64,000 nt of DNA from Bacteroidota bacterium (GCA_018333525.1 JAGXTF010000118.1:310001-374000), one strand, 5' to 3'. Positions 10,801 through 19,246 are shown, numbered from the stretch's first letter. Numbers and translations are program-made. Notes: generated from the letters alone by a model not told the origin.

Positions 10801-13800
10801 AATGGGAGGTGAGATATGCAAATCCATCTGCCGGATTTAATGCTTATAACATTTGGTTATCGCCCAAAACAAGCAGCAATATTCGGGTAGTAGAAATCCG
10901 TGATATGGATAAAGATACCATTATCAAACCTGTAAAGGATATTTTCAGGGCAGGAAATTTGGGTGCCGGTAAAGTGCGTAGATTTAAAATCAGAGCGGTT
11001 TACAATGACTGTAATCCGGATAGTTTAATTGTTTATGGATCTTATAATTGCGCAGAATATCCTGTAGATTTTGCTGACTACCCCTGCACACCTAATAAAG
11101 CTGTATTATACCTCGAACCACAAAATACCAGACTGCAGTTAACGCTTACAGATAGTGCAAATGTATTGGATTTATGTGCCACCAATAAAATGAATTTGTT
11201 GGTGGAAAACATTCAATCGGTAACTGTTTATAATACTAAAATCCGTGTGAATTTACCAATTGGAATGCAGGTTGTAAGCGGAAGCTCTTTCCTGAAATAT
11301 CCTTTAAAAAATGCGGCTGTTTCATTGGGGTTACCAAAATTGGTAAGTGGTACCATTTATGAATGGGATCTTGCTGCATTGAGTGCAAAAGTGAAATCCG
11401 GATTTAAAGGAACAACAGATACTTCTGCAAATAAATTAGAAATTACTTTCAGGGTTACTACCAATTGCGATTATGCAAGCGGCAGTTTTGTAAGTGCAAG
11501 GGCCCTTGCAAATATTAAATGCGGAAATCCGGTTCCTGCTGTTCCTGCGTATAGCGACCCTCTGGAAATCAAAGGGGTTACAAGACCTTATTATACCTTG
11601 TTAAAATCCTGGGCAGATACTTTGTTGCCTTGCCAAAAACCCATGTACATCAAAACAAGGGTTATATTTCTGGGTCCGGGCAAATCCGGTGCTAAAGACC
11701 TGGTTGAAATATTTTTGCCAAATGGTGTAGACCTGGATACCTCATATTGGAATTCAGTTCGAAATGCACCTTCCAAAGATTCAATTACAAAAAATATTAT
11801 TAATGGCGCCCAATTACTCAGTTGGAAAATGCCGTCCGGAATAACACCCGGAGATTCCATGGAATTTCATATCCGGGCCAACGGTGAATCTGATTTACTC
11901 ACTTGTGGCAATCTGGATATTATCAGTAGAGCAGTGGTAGTGCAACCTGTTGTATGCGTATCCACCGGGAATGCCTGTGATATCAAAGTGATTACCGGAG
12001 GCGAACTTGTTACACCGATAGTGGATAAAGGGAATGTACAGATTGAGGCAATTGCGGCCAATACGAAAATTTTGAATTCAGATTCAGAAGAAATGAATTT
12101 GTTGTTCCGTGTAGTAAACTATGGACGATATATTTCATCCAACGATCCATTTATTATTCGCTACCATTACGATAAAAATAATTCAGGCAAATGGGACGCA
12201 GCAGATCCATTTATCGATGCGGATACCTTTTATCAAAATCTGGATAATGGAAAGTTTTTTATTGTAAACAGGAAATTGAAAATCAGTGCAGGTCAAAGTT
12301 GTGGAATACTTGCCGTGTTAGATTCTGCTGCATGTAGTTGTATGTTTGGTCAGCGTCTTTTTGCAGCTCCTGCTTTGCAAAACGCAGGCAGAGATACAGC
12401 CATTTGCAGTGCTGAAAATTTAGAAATAGGTATTCAATCGGTAAAGAACTTTTCTTATACCTGGAATAACGACCAGGTTTTGTCTGATATTCATGTTGCA
12501 AATCCGAAATTTATTGCAACCAATCAAAGTGGAAATTCAGAATCTTACAAATTAATTTTGACCACCAACAGAGGCGCATGTTTATCTAAAGATACCGTAG
12601 ATATAGTAATAAATCCATTGCCATTTATTCATATCTCCAATAGCGATACTCAGGTTTGTGAAGGGCGGCCGGTGCTGTTAAAATCGAACATTTCCGGTGG
12701 AAACGGGAGCAACAAAATACTTTGGAAACCCTCCCTTGGAATTCCGGATAGCAGTTTGCAAAATGTGGTGGTGAAAGCATATAAATCGCAAACCTATTAT
12801 GTAAATGTAACTGATATTAAAAAATGCAGTACTACGGATTCAGTTTCTATTCTGGTTCATCCATATCCTGTTGCTAATTTCACATGGCCTGCAACCTGTT
12901 TCGGCCAGGACGTGTGGCTTACCGATTCGTCTGAAATTTCATCCGGAACACTGGGTTTAAGGGTTTGGAAAACAAGCTTGTATGATACTTTTGGAGTAAC
13001 AAAAGTGAAATTTAATTTCGGGAATAATGCATCACTTGCAGCAACTTTAATTGTTGAATCCAATAAGGGTTGTGCGGATACAATAACCAAAACCGTAGCG
13101 CTGAAACCTTTGCCTGTTGCAAAGTTTAGCGCAGGAAAAATTTGTTTTCCGGATAGTGTGCATTTTATAAATAATACTACCTGGAGCAGCGGAAATATTA
13201 AAAACTGGAGTTGGAATTTTGGTGATGGGGATATTTCCGGGTCAACAAATCCGGTGAAAAAATATAAAAACTTTGGTATCTATAATGTCACTTTTGTAGC
13301 AACTTCCGATTTTGGATGCACGGATACATTTAGGGATGTTGCTACCGTGTATCCTAAGCCGGAAGCGGTTTTTGATGTTGGTCCGGTTTGTGAACGTGAT
13401 TCGTTAAAGTTTACCAATCAGTCCAATTTATTTGGGGATACGTTGCGCAGCTATGTTTGGGATTTGGGAGCACTTGGAAGTTACACGCAATCTGATCCAA
13501 ATGTTTATGCGTCGGTTTTTGGAACCTATAAATCTTTATTATATGCGGAATCCATTCACGGATGCAGGGATACATTTCAAAAGAATGCTATCGTTTATGC
13601 CGTGCCGGTTTCCGGTTTTATTTCATCGGATGTTTGCCTGAATCAAAACCTCATTTTATCAGACAGCAGTTCGATAAAATCCGGTACTGTAAATATGCAT
13701 TGGTTTTATTTGGGAGATGGCAGTTTGGTGAATGCAAAAACAGTTTCAAAGATGTATGCTACTTCTGGAATTTATACGATAAAACTGGTCGTTCAAAGCG

Positions 13801-15095
13801 ACAAAGGTTGCCGGGATTCTATAAGCAGAGATGTGCAAATATTTCCCTTGGCCAAACCTTATTTTAATATTTTAAACCATTGTCAGGGTGACTCTTTTCA
13901 TAGCATTGCAAATTACTATGGTGGCGGAAATCCCATAAGCTTTAAGTGGTTTACCGGAGATGGAGATTCTGCGCTAATGAGGAATTTGGATCATTGGTAT
14001 AAAAAGGAAGGAAAGTATGCCATTCAACTGAAAATTGTTACAGATAAAGGTTGCAAATCCGATACATTAGGATACGTGGATGTATTTCCGAAACCGGAAA
14101 TAAAAATAGATGCAATTAATCCCTGTAATGATGACAGTATTAGCCTAAAATCAGTTACAACAATAAGCAGCGGAACTATCAGTTCTTATTTATGGAAATT
14201 TTCAGACGGATATACTGCAAATACTCAGAATATAAATCGCAAATATGCTCCGGCAGGTAATTATGGATTATATCTGGAAGAAACTTCCGATAAAAATTGC
14301 CGGGATACTGCCCTAGGAAATATAGTGGTAAACAATCCGGTTAAAGTTGATTTTGATGCCTCTGATGCTTGTTTAACAGAGAATACCATATTTACCAATA
14401 AAACCTTTTCTGTGGAACCGGTAACCCGTCACATCTGGAATTTTGGGAATGGAAATAGCGCAGCTACAAAAGATGCAATATACATGTACAATGCTGCCGG
14501 AACTTATAATGTAACACTTTTAGAAGAAACAATTCCGGGTTGCGTGTATGGTGCAAATAAAGATATTGTGGTGCATCCGCCACCAAATTCATCTTTTATT
14601 ACAAATCCATCAGTTGGAACCATTGTAAATCCAAATATTCAAATTACCGATTTAAGCAGTGGCGCTGATACCATATGGTATTATACTTCCGATGGATATC
14701 GAAATGGGAACCGCGATTTCCTGCGTGCATTTCCGGATAGTGGTTCTTTCCGTATCTGGCAGGTGGCAAAAACAAAATACAATTGCATGGATTCTTCATC
14801 CCACGACATTTATATTAATTTCATGTACACGCTCCATGTGCCAACTTCATTTACACCAAACGGGGACGAAAAAAATGAATTTTTTGAACCAGGTGGAATG
14901 GGCATTCAATGGTATTCCATGCGCATTTACAGCAGATGGGGAGAATTGATTTATATTACTGAATCCAGCAAACCCTGGGATGGTAAAATGGAGGGAATGA
15001 ATGTGCCGGACGGGGTTTATGCCGTATTGATCAATATCAGGGATTATAAAGGATTCAAGCATTATTACCAGGGTTCCATTACCGTTCTCCATTAA
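7848..15095 (+). CDS. Giant secreted PKD-repeat protein with gliding-type (T9SS type B) C-terminal domain
   Basis: A 2415-residue cell-surface or secreted protein. A signal peptide (RRIIIAVFLSFMFLTSLELYGQ) leads into about 1500 residues of repeated beta-sandwich modules of the DUF11 kind, recognisable by recurring LPAGVKYVSGS, LPSGLKLVN, LPIGMQVVSGS and LPNGVDLDTSYW. From about residue 1585 to 2320 come PKD/Ig-like repeats, clearest at WSWNFGDGD near 1789. The last ~90 residues (VPTSFTPNGDEKNEFF to YQGSITVLH) are the gliding motility-associated C-terminal domain, a T9SS export signal. It is probably an adhesin or surface fibre; no enzyme domain was seen. It is transcribed alone, with a terminator downstream. 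Confidence 0.93.
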   Translation: MRRIIIAVFLSFMFLTSLELYGQGNKLNIQASVPKNMSVCGFDDTSLISVYNISSSVVNSIKVTLILPAGVKYVSGSVTGTGVAESNITNLNKPVFSAPSLLLAQNFKFRVKLVADCDIIPLLGGSSSPQIDVRVDYTGNFDLGSSNPFVPVIPSPGFASITNSSFIGNVGDKFIRKVTITNYGKGPMKTLRFMRINGKDISCKPQSGLNHKISGDTIYTFFVAGDISKIGDKDTLLEQNESLIISDTFTINGCNKISTYYEIGWGCDNKICQIVKNNAGVTISGDNPNVIVWPSYTDKYCYDGATKSPQMLTLTNTGKKDAKDLTAVIYVGTAYSNSYFDTGAIYGKLGSKGSSKRLNMDSTAKVYYPISCVSANSTGYMRIKLGTLAPGDTFFLNWEMTRCALATCNSAFYDLSWIYYVTYKNQCNAVTTSQAAWGKVYAYSGGTVSMWVPTDLARDEIKDFKFTFNSFYNLPMTNTGKIYIDLVLPKTLDHSLNKNDFFIDNGALTSTWYPDSVVRRKDTLRAFLGNVFKFGLTSAELTVKLKGICTSYSGNTGLPVYFSLYYNTQTSCNLNPWIRPICASFITKVHCSNSCNGGMWFKNFQANRVSFGLPDNDNNGLADGSGTLNMAKVRKERVMVGDTIETVFTGRPKNASGINNWRYGYAESYIAYGNYLDVIDAKLIVYKGITLQSGTCNTVRIKKIISGGNATFKFDFTVDSIYPKGCLSSSYRFTQNDSIMLVVRYRVSQNVSGAAVQLNFNNRFYFGSVANPSKSQSYQCDTFGANMLMYGYYYANCCSDNIVYSNCAEVTLSQSWYLGMGPCCVNYAGNNLFPYEFRNYTKIKALRIHLPSGLKLVNTYFGQYRTTGVGSYLLENVSGIPVKKGTTNPLVFEFGKYYKDSGGTINPGDDGVQGYFTYTVQPRCNLPANTPIRIDYDYIFERKGTLGTGYDTVKTGSYDLFTFNPPVLSLQPAVSTVYATSDTAEWEVRYANPSAGFNAYNIWLSPKTSSNIRVVEIRDMDKDTIIKPVKDIFRAGNLGAGKVRRFKIRAVYNDCNPDSLIVYGSYNCAEYPVDFADYPCTPNKAVLYLEPQNTRLQLTLTDSANVLDLCATNKMNLLVENIQSVTVYNTKIRVNLPIGMQVVSGSSFLKYPLKNAAVSLGLPKLVSGTIYEWDLAALSAKVKSGFKGTTDTSANKLEITFRVTTNCDYASGSFVSARALANIKCGNPVPAVPAYSDPLEIKGVTRPYYTLLKSWADTLLPCQKPMYIKTRVIFLGPGKSGAKDLVEIFLPNGVDLDTSYWNSVRNAPSKDSITKNIINGAQLLSWKMPSGITPGDSMEFHIRANGESDLLTCGNLDIISRAVVVQPVVCVSTGNACDIKVITGGELVTPIVDKGNVQIEAIAANTKILNSDSEEMNLLFRVVNYGRYISSNDPFIIRYHYDKNNSGKWDAADPFIDADTFYQNLDNGKFFIVNRKLKISAGQSCGILAVLDSAACSCMFGQRLFAAPALQNAGRDTAICSAENLEIGIQSVKNFSYTWNNDQVLSDIHVANPKFIATNQSGNSESYKLILTTNRGACLSKDTVDIVINPLPFIHISNSDTQVCEGRPVLLKSNISGGNGSNKILWKPSLGIPDSSLQNVVVKAYKSQTYYVNVTDIKKCSTTDSVSILVHPYPVANFTWPATCFGQDVWLTDSSEISSGTLGLRVWKTSLYDTFGVTKVKFNFGNNASLAATLIVESNKGCADTITKTVALKPLPVAKFSAGKICFPDSVHFINNTTWSSGNIKNWSWNFGDGDISGSTNPVKKYKNFGIYNVTFVATSDFGCTDTFRDVATVYPKPEAVFDVGPVCERDSLKFTNQSNLFGDTLRSYVWDLGALGSYTQSDPNVYASVFGTYKSLLYAESIHGCRDTFQKNAIVYAVPVSGFISSDVCLNQNLILSDSSSIKSGTVNMHWFYLGDGSLVNAKTVSKMYATSGIYTIKLVVQSDKGCRDSISRDVQIFPLAKPYFNILNHCQGDSFHSIANYYGGGNPISFKWFTGDGDSALMRNLDHWYKKEGKYAIQLKIVTDKGCKSDTLGYVDVFPKPEIKIDAINPCNDDSISLKSVTTISSGTISSYLWKFSDGYTANTQNINRKYAPAGNYGLYLEETSDKNCRDTALGNIVVNNPVKVDFDASDACLTENTIFTNKTFSVEPVTRHIWNFGNGNSAATKDAIYMYNAAGTYNVTLLEETIPGCVYGANKDIVVHPPPNSSFITNPSVGTIVNPNIQITDLSSGADTIWYYTSDGYRNGNRDFLRAFPDSGSFRIWQVAKTKYNCMDSSSHDIYINFMYTLHVPTSFTPNGDEKNEFFEPGGMGIQWYSMRIYSRWGELIYITESSKPWDGKMEGMNVPDGVYAVLINIRDYKGFKHYYQGSITVLH

Positions 15096-15106
15096 ATGAT
15101 AACACC

Positions 15107-15140
15107 TGCGAAAAGTGGGATTTCGCAATTTGTTTTTTAA
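15107..15140 (+). terminator. Intrinsic terminator after the giant PKD gene
   Basis: Stem TGCGAAA / TTTCGCA with a 7-nt loop, followed by a T-rich run (GTTTTTT), starting 12 nt after the stop codon. Confidence 0.65.
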
Positions 15141-15245
15141 ATTCTGAATGAGCTTGTAGAAATTATAATAAACTGGAATGGATATAATTAATTATCCATT
15201 TTAAGCAACAATTTCTTGTGGAATTACAAACATGAACAGGTTTAT

Positions 15246-15875
15246 TTATTTTAGAAAATTTTGTAATTCCCTGTAAAATTTTGCAACCGGAAATCCCATT
15301 ACATTATAAAAACAACCGTTGATTTTTTTAACTCCAATGTAGCCCATCCAGTCTTGTACACCATAAGAACCAGCTTTGTCGTATGGTTGGTAATTATCTA
15401 TATAATAATAAATTTCCTCGTCGCTGAGTTCATGAAACCAAACTTCACTTCGCTCATAAAATGAATGGGATTTTGTTTCATTTTTTATAGAAACACCTGT
15501 AAAAACTTCATGCATTTTGCCGCTTAATTTTTTAAGCATCCGGAATGCATCCTCACGGTCTATAGGTTTATTTATGGTTTCATTTTCTAAACAAACAATA
15601 GTATCTGCACATACCAAAACGCCATTTTGAATAGGGGAGTTATAAAAAGAAGATTTTTTTTCTGCCAGATATAGTGCCACCTGCTCTCTGTGTAATTCTG
15701 CCGGAAAATCTTCATTCACGTCCAATTCCACAATTTCTATATCAAATCCGGATTCTCTTAGAATCTGATGGCGACGGGGAGATTTGCTGGCAAGAATAAT
15801 TCGTGGAAAAATTTGCACATGGCGAAATAAAGCTTCAAATTGGAATTTTACTTCCCGGAACTGATTTTTTAACAA
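15246..15875 (-). CDS. maf: Maf family nucleoside triphosphate pyrophosphatase
   Basis: Maf proteins hydrolyse non-canonical or modified nucleoside triphosphates to the monophosphate in the cytoplasm. The signature IILASKSPRRHQILRESG is clear, followed by CADTIVCLEN, the central acidic motif, and DKAGSYGVQDWMG near the end. No ATG is available: the open frame starts with TTG at 15875, and GTG at 15818 would give VQIFPRIILASKSPRR, closer to the usual Maf N-terminus. The start is therefore uncertain. It is divergent from the dehydrogenase gene with only ~56 nt between them. Confidence 0.92.
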   Translation of the reverse strand: MLKNQFREVKFQFEALFRHVQIFPRIILASKSPRRHQILRESGFDIEIVELDVNEDFPAELHREQVALYLAEKKSSFYNSPIQNGVLVCADTIVCLENETINKPIDREDAFRMLKKLSGKMHEVFTGVSIKNETKSHSFYERSEVWFHELSDEEIYYYIDNYQPYDKAGSYGVQDWMGYIGVKKINGCFYNVMGFPVAKFYRELQNFLK

Positions 15876-15931
15876 CCCGAAAAATCATAGTTGTAAGGGG
15901 ATAAAAAAACCTTTTCTTTGCGGCGAATTTT

Positions 15932-16837
15932 ATGGAAAAAATTGCAGTAATAGGCGGCGGAACAATGGGGAACGGAATAGTTCATGTATTCGCGCAACAT
16001 GGATATCTGGTAAACCTGATTGATGTGAAAGAAGAAGTTCTGGAAAAGGCATTGGTAACCATTAACAAAAATATGGACAGACAAGTTGCCAAAGGTGCAC
16101 TTACCGAAGAAGATAAAGCAAAAGCGCTTGCAAGAATCAATGTTTTCACCAATATCAGCGATGGCGTGGACGGTGCAGACCTGGTAATTGAGGCGGCCAC
16201 AGAAAATGTGGAAGTGAAGTTGAATATTTTCAGGCAGTTAGATAATTTGGCTAAACCCGAATGCATTCTTGCCAGCAATACCAGCAGCATAAGTATTACT
16301 AAAATAGCATCTGTTACCAACCGTCCGGAAAAAGTAATTGGAATGCACTTTATGAACCCGGTTCCAGTGATGAAACTGGTGGAAATAATCGGTGGATTTA
16401 AAACCACAGTGGATGTGGCAGAAAAAATTGTGGACCTCACCAAAAAATTGGGTAAAATTCCAGCGGTAACACGAGACTACCCTGGATTTATCAGCAACCG
16501 CATTTTATTGCCTATGATTAATGAAGCAATTTTGGCTTTGGATCAGGGTGTATCAGGTGTTGAAGAAATTGATACCATCATGAAACTGGGTATGGCACAT
16601 CCTATGGGGCCTTTGCAATTGGCAGATTTTATTGGTTTGGATGTTTGTTTGGCTATTCTGGAGGTATTACAACATGGCTTTGGCGATCCAAAATATGCGC
16701 CATGTACCCTATTGGTAAATATGGTTACAAGCGGCGATTTGGGTGTTAAAACAGGTCGTGGATTTTACGACTACAGTGGTGGTACCAAAGATTTGGTAAT
16801 TGCTCCGAATTTCAGAAGAACCGGTCCTCAAATTTGA
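15932..16837 (+). CDS. 3-hydroxybutyryl-CoA (3-hydroxyacyl-CoA) dehydrogenase
   Basis: A 301-residue NAD(P)-dependent enzyme that interconverts 3-hydroxyacyl-CoA and 3-oxoacyl-CoA. The Rossmann motif IAVIGGGTMGNGIVHVFAQHG is at the N-terminus. The active-site region follows: ILASNTSSISITKIAS, then IGMHFMNPVPVMKLVEII with the catalytic His, then PGFISNRILLPMINEA. The C-terminal dimerisation domain ends in GVKTGRGFYDYSGG. Length and motifs fit the Hbd/PaaH group rather than the long FadB fusion. No other fatty-acid or butyrate genes flank it, so the pathway cannot be fixed from context. Confidence 0.95.
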   Translation: MEKIAVIGGGTMGNGIVHVFAQHGYLVNLIDVKEEVLEKALVTINKNMDRQVAKGALTEEDKAKALARINVFTNISDGVDGADLVIEAATENVEVKLNIFRQLDNLAKPECILASNTSSISITKIASVTNRPEKVIGMHFMNPVPVMKLVEIIGGFKTTVDVAEKIVDLTKKLGKIPAVTRDYPGFISNRILLPMINEAILALDQGVSGVEEIDTIMKLGMAHPMGPLQLADFIGLDVCLAILEVLQHGFGDPKYAPCTLLVNMVTSGDLGVKTGRGFYDYSGGTKDLVIAPNFRRTGPQI

Positions 16838-16858
16838 AAAACACAGTAATTTACATCT

Positions 16859-17233
16859 ATGATAAAGTCTAACATTTTGGGATTTTGCCTTGCAGTTGTG
16901 ATTCTATTTACAGCTTGCAAAAAAGATGAGAAACAGATTCTGAGATCCTGGGTGGCAACAAGTGTTGTTGTGGACGGAATTGATAGCTCATCTGCCTATA
17001 AAAACTACATGGAAACCTATGGCGATGGCGGAGTTTACTCCTTCAGCGGGGATCCAAATGGAAATAAAGGAGACGGAGATTATCAGTGGACAAGTGGAAC
17101 CAAGATAAAACGCAGCGGAGTTTCCAAGCAACCTTCTGTAGAAATTTCGGTACTAAAGGTAACACGCAAGGAGTTTCAATACAAAGCAGTTTTAAATGGT
17201 ATGAACTACGAATTCAAGTTCAAAAAGTACTGA
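16859..17233 (+). CDS. Small lipoprotein, lipocalin-like
   Basis: A 124-residue predicted lipoprotein. The signal peptide ends in a lipobox (VILFTAC, Cys near residue 20) followed by KKDEKQ. The mature part starts QILRSWVATSVVVDGID, and its short beta-strand pattern resembles the lipocalin-like family common in Bacteroidota. It starts 21 nt after the dehydrogenase stop codon and may share its transcript. Function unknown. Confidence 0.75.
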   Translation: MIKSNILGFCLAVVILFTACKKDEKQILRSWVATSVVVDGIDSSSAYKNYMETYGDGGVYSFSGDPNGNKGDGDYQWTSGTKIKRSGVSKQPSVEISVLKVTRKEFQYKAVLNGMNYEFKFKKY

Positions 17234-17253
17234 TTAAGACCAAAAAGATATCC

Positions 17254-17281
17254 AAAAGGACTCATGCAGAGTCCTTTTTTT
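17254..17281 (+). terminator. Intrinsic terminator
   Basis: Stem AAAAGGACT / AGTCCTTTT with a 7-nt loop and a following T-run, about 20 nt after the lipoprotein gene and before queA. Confidence 0.8.
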
Positions 17282-17323
17282 ATGCGCCAAATGCGGGATT
17301 GCCGATGAAGGCGTTTTATTTAC

Positions 17324-17354
17324 TTGACTTTCGCTCTATGGAATGTTAATTTCG
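17324..17354 (+). promoter_or_regulatory. Probable queA promoter
   Basis: TTGAC (17324) and TAATTTCG (17347-17354, one mismatch to TAnnTTTG) are about 20 nt apart. The pair lies between the terminator and the queA ATG at 17384. Confidence 0.4.
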
Positions 17355-17383
17355 CGCCCCAATTTAGGGAATACTATATCCAA

Positions 17384-18430
17384 ATGAAACTATCCCAATT
17401 CAAGTTTGAACTGCCCAAAGAACTTATCGCTCAGGAACCTCTGAAAACCCGCCACGAAAGCAGATTGCTGGTGGTGAATACCAAAGAAAGAAAAATTGAA
17501 CACAAAGTATTTCACGATGTGCTCGATATTTTTAACGAAGGCGATGTATTCGTGGTAAACAACACCAAGGTTTTTACAGCACGCATGTATGGCCAAAAAG
17601 AGAAAACCGGTGCACAGATTGAAGTTTTTTTACTGCGAGAGCTTAACCACGAATTGCGTTTGTGGGATGTTCTGGTAGATCCGGCAAGAAAAATCCGTGT
17701 GGGTAATAAACTGTATTTTGGAGACGATGATCTGGTAGCTGAGGTAGTAGACAATACTACATCCAGAGGCAGAACCATCCGTTTCTTATTTGACGGTTCC
17801 GATGATGATTTTACAAAAGTCATAAAGAAACTCGGTGAAACTCCAATTCCCAAATACATTGAAAGGCCTGTAAAAAAGGACGATGAACACTGGTACCAGT
17901 CTTTATTTGCCAAATATGTTGGTGCTGTGGCTGCACCCGCTGCTCAATTGCATATTACAAGGGAATTGCTCATGCGTTTGGAAATCAAAGGAATCAACTT
18001 CGCCGAAGTAACATTACATCTGGGTTTGGGTGCTTTTAGAGAAGTGGAAGTGGAAGATCTTACCAAGCATAAAATGGATAGCGAATATGTGAATATTGAG
18101 CAGTCTGCGTGTGACATGGTGAATTCGGCAATTACTGCTAAGAGCAAAGTTGTGGCTGTTGGCGGAAGCGTAATGCGCGCGATGGAGAGTAGTGTAAGCA
18201 GCATGAGCACTTTAAATCCAACTGAAGGATGGACCGATAAATTTATTTTTCCTCCTTATCGTTTCAGCATTGCCAATGCATTTATCACCAATTTGCATGA
18301 ACCCGGTTCCCCATTGTATATGATGGCTTGCGCATATAGTGATTATGATTTTATGCAGCATGTATATCAGGAGGCTATGAAAGAAAAATATCGTTTTCTC
18401 TGTTATGGAGATGCGATGTTGATTATGTAA
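17384..18430 (+). CDS. queA: S-adenosylmethionine:tRNA ribosyltransferase-isomerase
   Basis: QueA transfers and isomerises the ribose of SAM onto 7-aminomethyl-7-deazaguanine in tRNA, giving epoxyqueuosine. The 348-residue protein starts [20 protein letters not shown], and ATG 17384 is chosen because the frame upstream is not family-like. Further motifs are [55 protein letters not shown] and [16 protein letters not shown] strong terminator follows, so it is probably monocistronic. No other queuosine genes are in this window. Confidence 0.98.
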   Translation: MKLSQFKFELPKELIAQEPLKTRHESRLLVVNTKERKIEHKVFHDVLDIFNEGDVFVVNNTKVFTARMYGQKEKTGAQIEVFLLRELNHELRLWDVLVDPARKIRVGNKLYFGDDDLVAEVVDNTTSRGRTIRFLFDGSDDDFTKVIKKLGETPIPKYIERPVKKDDEHWYQSLFAKYVGAVAAPAAQLHITRELLMRLEIKGINFAEVTLHLGLGAFREVEVEDLTKHKMDSEYVNIEQSACDMVNSAITAKSKVVAVGGSVMRAMESSVSSMSTLNPTEGWTDKFIFPPYRFSIANAFITNLHEPGSPLYMMACAYSDYDFMQHVYQEAMKEKYRFLCYGDAMLIM

Positions 18431-18452
18431 TGCAACTAACAAAAAAATATAG

Positions 18453-18480
18453 AAAGCAGCCATGGGCTGCTTTTTTTTTG
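18453..18480 (+). terminator. Intrinsic terminator after queA
   Basis: Stem AAAGCAGCC / GGCTGCTTT with a 3-nt loop and a run of nine T residues, about 22 nt after the stop codon. Confidence 0.88.
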
Positions 18481-18504
18481 GCTGAAAATGAAATCCTGAA
18501 TGAA

Positions 18505-18633
18505 CCCCGACGAAGCCGCAAATACGGGGCAGCTTGTCCGGGTAACACCATCTAAATAAATATTGAAATCCGCAGGATTTCAAATTTATAAGATGGTGTA
18601 AAAGTCGAAGGGTAGCCTTGCGACTACCCTTCT
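18505..18633. repeat. Cluster of three hairpin-forming inverted repeats
   Basis: Three inverted repeats follow one another in a gene-free stretch. CCCCG/CGGGG pairs at 18505-18529. A longer structure at 18545-18599 has outer arms ACACCATCT/AGATGGTGT and inner arms TTGAAATCC/GGATTTCAA around GCA. GAAGGGTAG/CTACCCTTC pairs at 18608-18633. None has a T-run. The cluster lies between queA and the tRNA genes and may be a dispersed extragenic repeat. Confidence 0.55.
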
Positions 18634-18670
18634 GCCATGAAAACAACTAATAAACCCCTTTCGGAGTTCG

Positions 18671-18754
18671 TGCCCAGTACTGGATTCGAACCAGCACGTC
18701 CTTTCGAACACCACCCCCTCAAGATGGCGTGTCTACCAATTTCACCAACTGGGC
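18671..18754 (-). tRNA. tRNA-Leu (anticodon GAG)
   Basis: The 84-nt cloverleaf has acceptor stem GCCCAGT/ACTGGGC, D-arm GGTGAAATTGGTAGACAC, anticodon stem CCATC/GGTGG around TTGAGGG (GAG), a long variable arm (GTTCGAAAGGAC) and T-arm GCTGG TTCGAAT CCAGT. The long variable arm and anticodon identify leucine. CCA is not encoded. It is the last gene of the minus-strand tRNA array. Confidence 0.92.
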
Positions 18755-18908
18755 AAATTGGAATTTAAATACTCGTCCGCGACCTTTTAAGTGGAAATAA
18801 ACCTTTGTGGATCATTTCACCCTCCAAGGTGTTTCACCTAATAACAATTCAATTCTGAATTCGACTTTGATTCCTTAATAAAAAGAAAACAAGTCCATCA
18901 GAAACTAG

Positions 18909-18972
18909 TGCCCAGAACAGGACTCGAATCCTGACAGTTCTGCGTTTTGTAAAAACGCTAGAACGTCTGGAC
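18909..18972 (-). pseudogene. Degenerate tRNA-Leu-derived element lacking a D-arm
   Basis: The 3' part matches the neighbouring tRNA-Leu(CAG) for about 20 nt (T-loop TTCGAGT, CCTGTTCTGGGCA), but the 5' half is not a tRNA 5' half. The 64-nt segment can still fold with acceptor stem GTCCAGA/TCTGGGC, a long hairpin GTTCT-A-GCGTT[TTTACAA]AACGC-AGAAC, and a T-arm with one extra base and no G53. There is no D-arm and no CCA. In this fold the hairpin loop would present TAC (Val). Most likely it is a decayed 3' tRNA copy; a functional tRNA-like RNA is not excluded. Confidence 0.45.
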
Positions 18973-19016
18973 CCACGACATTCTAAATTGGCAAAGCCAA
19001 TTAAGAATAGTCGGGG

Positions 19017-19036
19017 CCTGCACACCTTGCGGCGCT
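19017..19036 (-). repeat. 20-nt duplicate of part of tRNA-Leu(CAG)
   Basis: This 20-nt segment is identical to 19086-19105, the variable-arm/T-stem part of the intact tRNA-Leu(CAG). The rest of a tRNA is absent around it, so it is a fragment left by duplication or recombination. Confidence 0.7.
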
Positions 19037-19062
19037 TTAGCTCGTTTCCTATTCAAAAGAAC

Positions 19063-19147
19063 TGGTGCCCAGAACAGGACTCGAACCTGCACACCTTGCG
19101 GCGCTGCCACCTGAAGACAGTGCGTCTACCAATTTCGCCATCTGGGC
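19063..19147 (-). tRNA. tRNA-Leu (anticodon CAG), CCA encoded
   Basis: Acceptor stem GCCCAGA/TCTGGGC, D-arm GGCGAAATTGGTAGACGC, anticodon stem CTGTC/GGCAG with loop TTCAGGT (CAG), long variable arm (GCGCCGCAAGGTGT) and T-arm GCAGG TTCGAGT CCTGT. CCA follows the discriminator A. It is the promoter-proximal gene of the array. Confidence 0.93.
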
Positions 19148-19238
19148 AATTATTAAAATTCAGCAGTTCGGATTAAATTTTTCCTCGCCACTTTAGAACA
19201 ACAAAATCCCAGATTCAGACCATGAGATTTTGGGGCTG

Positions 19239-19246
19239 CAAATATA
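19239..19246 (-). promoter_or_regulatory. -7 promoter element for the tRNA-Leu array
   Basis: TATATTTG on the minus strand is a perfect TAnnTTTG match about 90 nt before the 5' end of tRNA-Leu(CAG), in the only gene-free gap upstream. Confidence 0.5.

Noticed and set aside
15170-15205. AT-rich near-palindrome around GGATATAATTAATTATCC
   Set aside because: Low-complexity symmetry in AT-rich DNA between two genes, with no supporting context.
18988-19176. 62-residue open frame reading CPEQDSNLHT
   Set aside because: It is the antisense of the tRNA-Leu(CAG) gene; such tRNA-derived peptides are common false gene calls.
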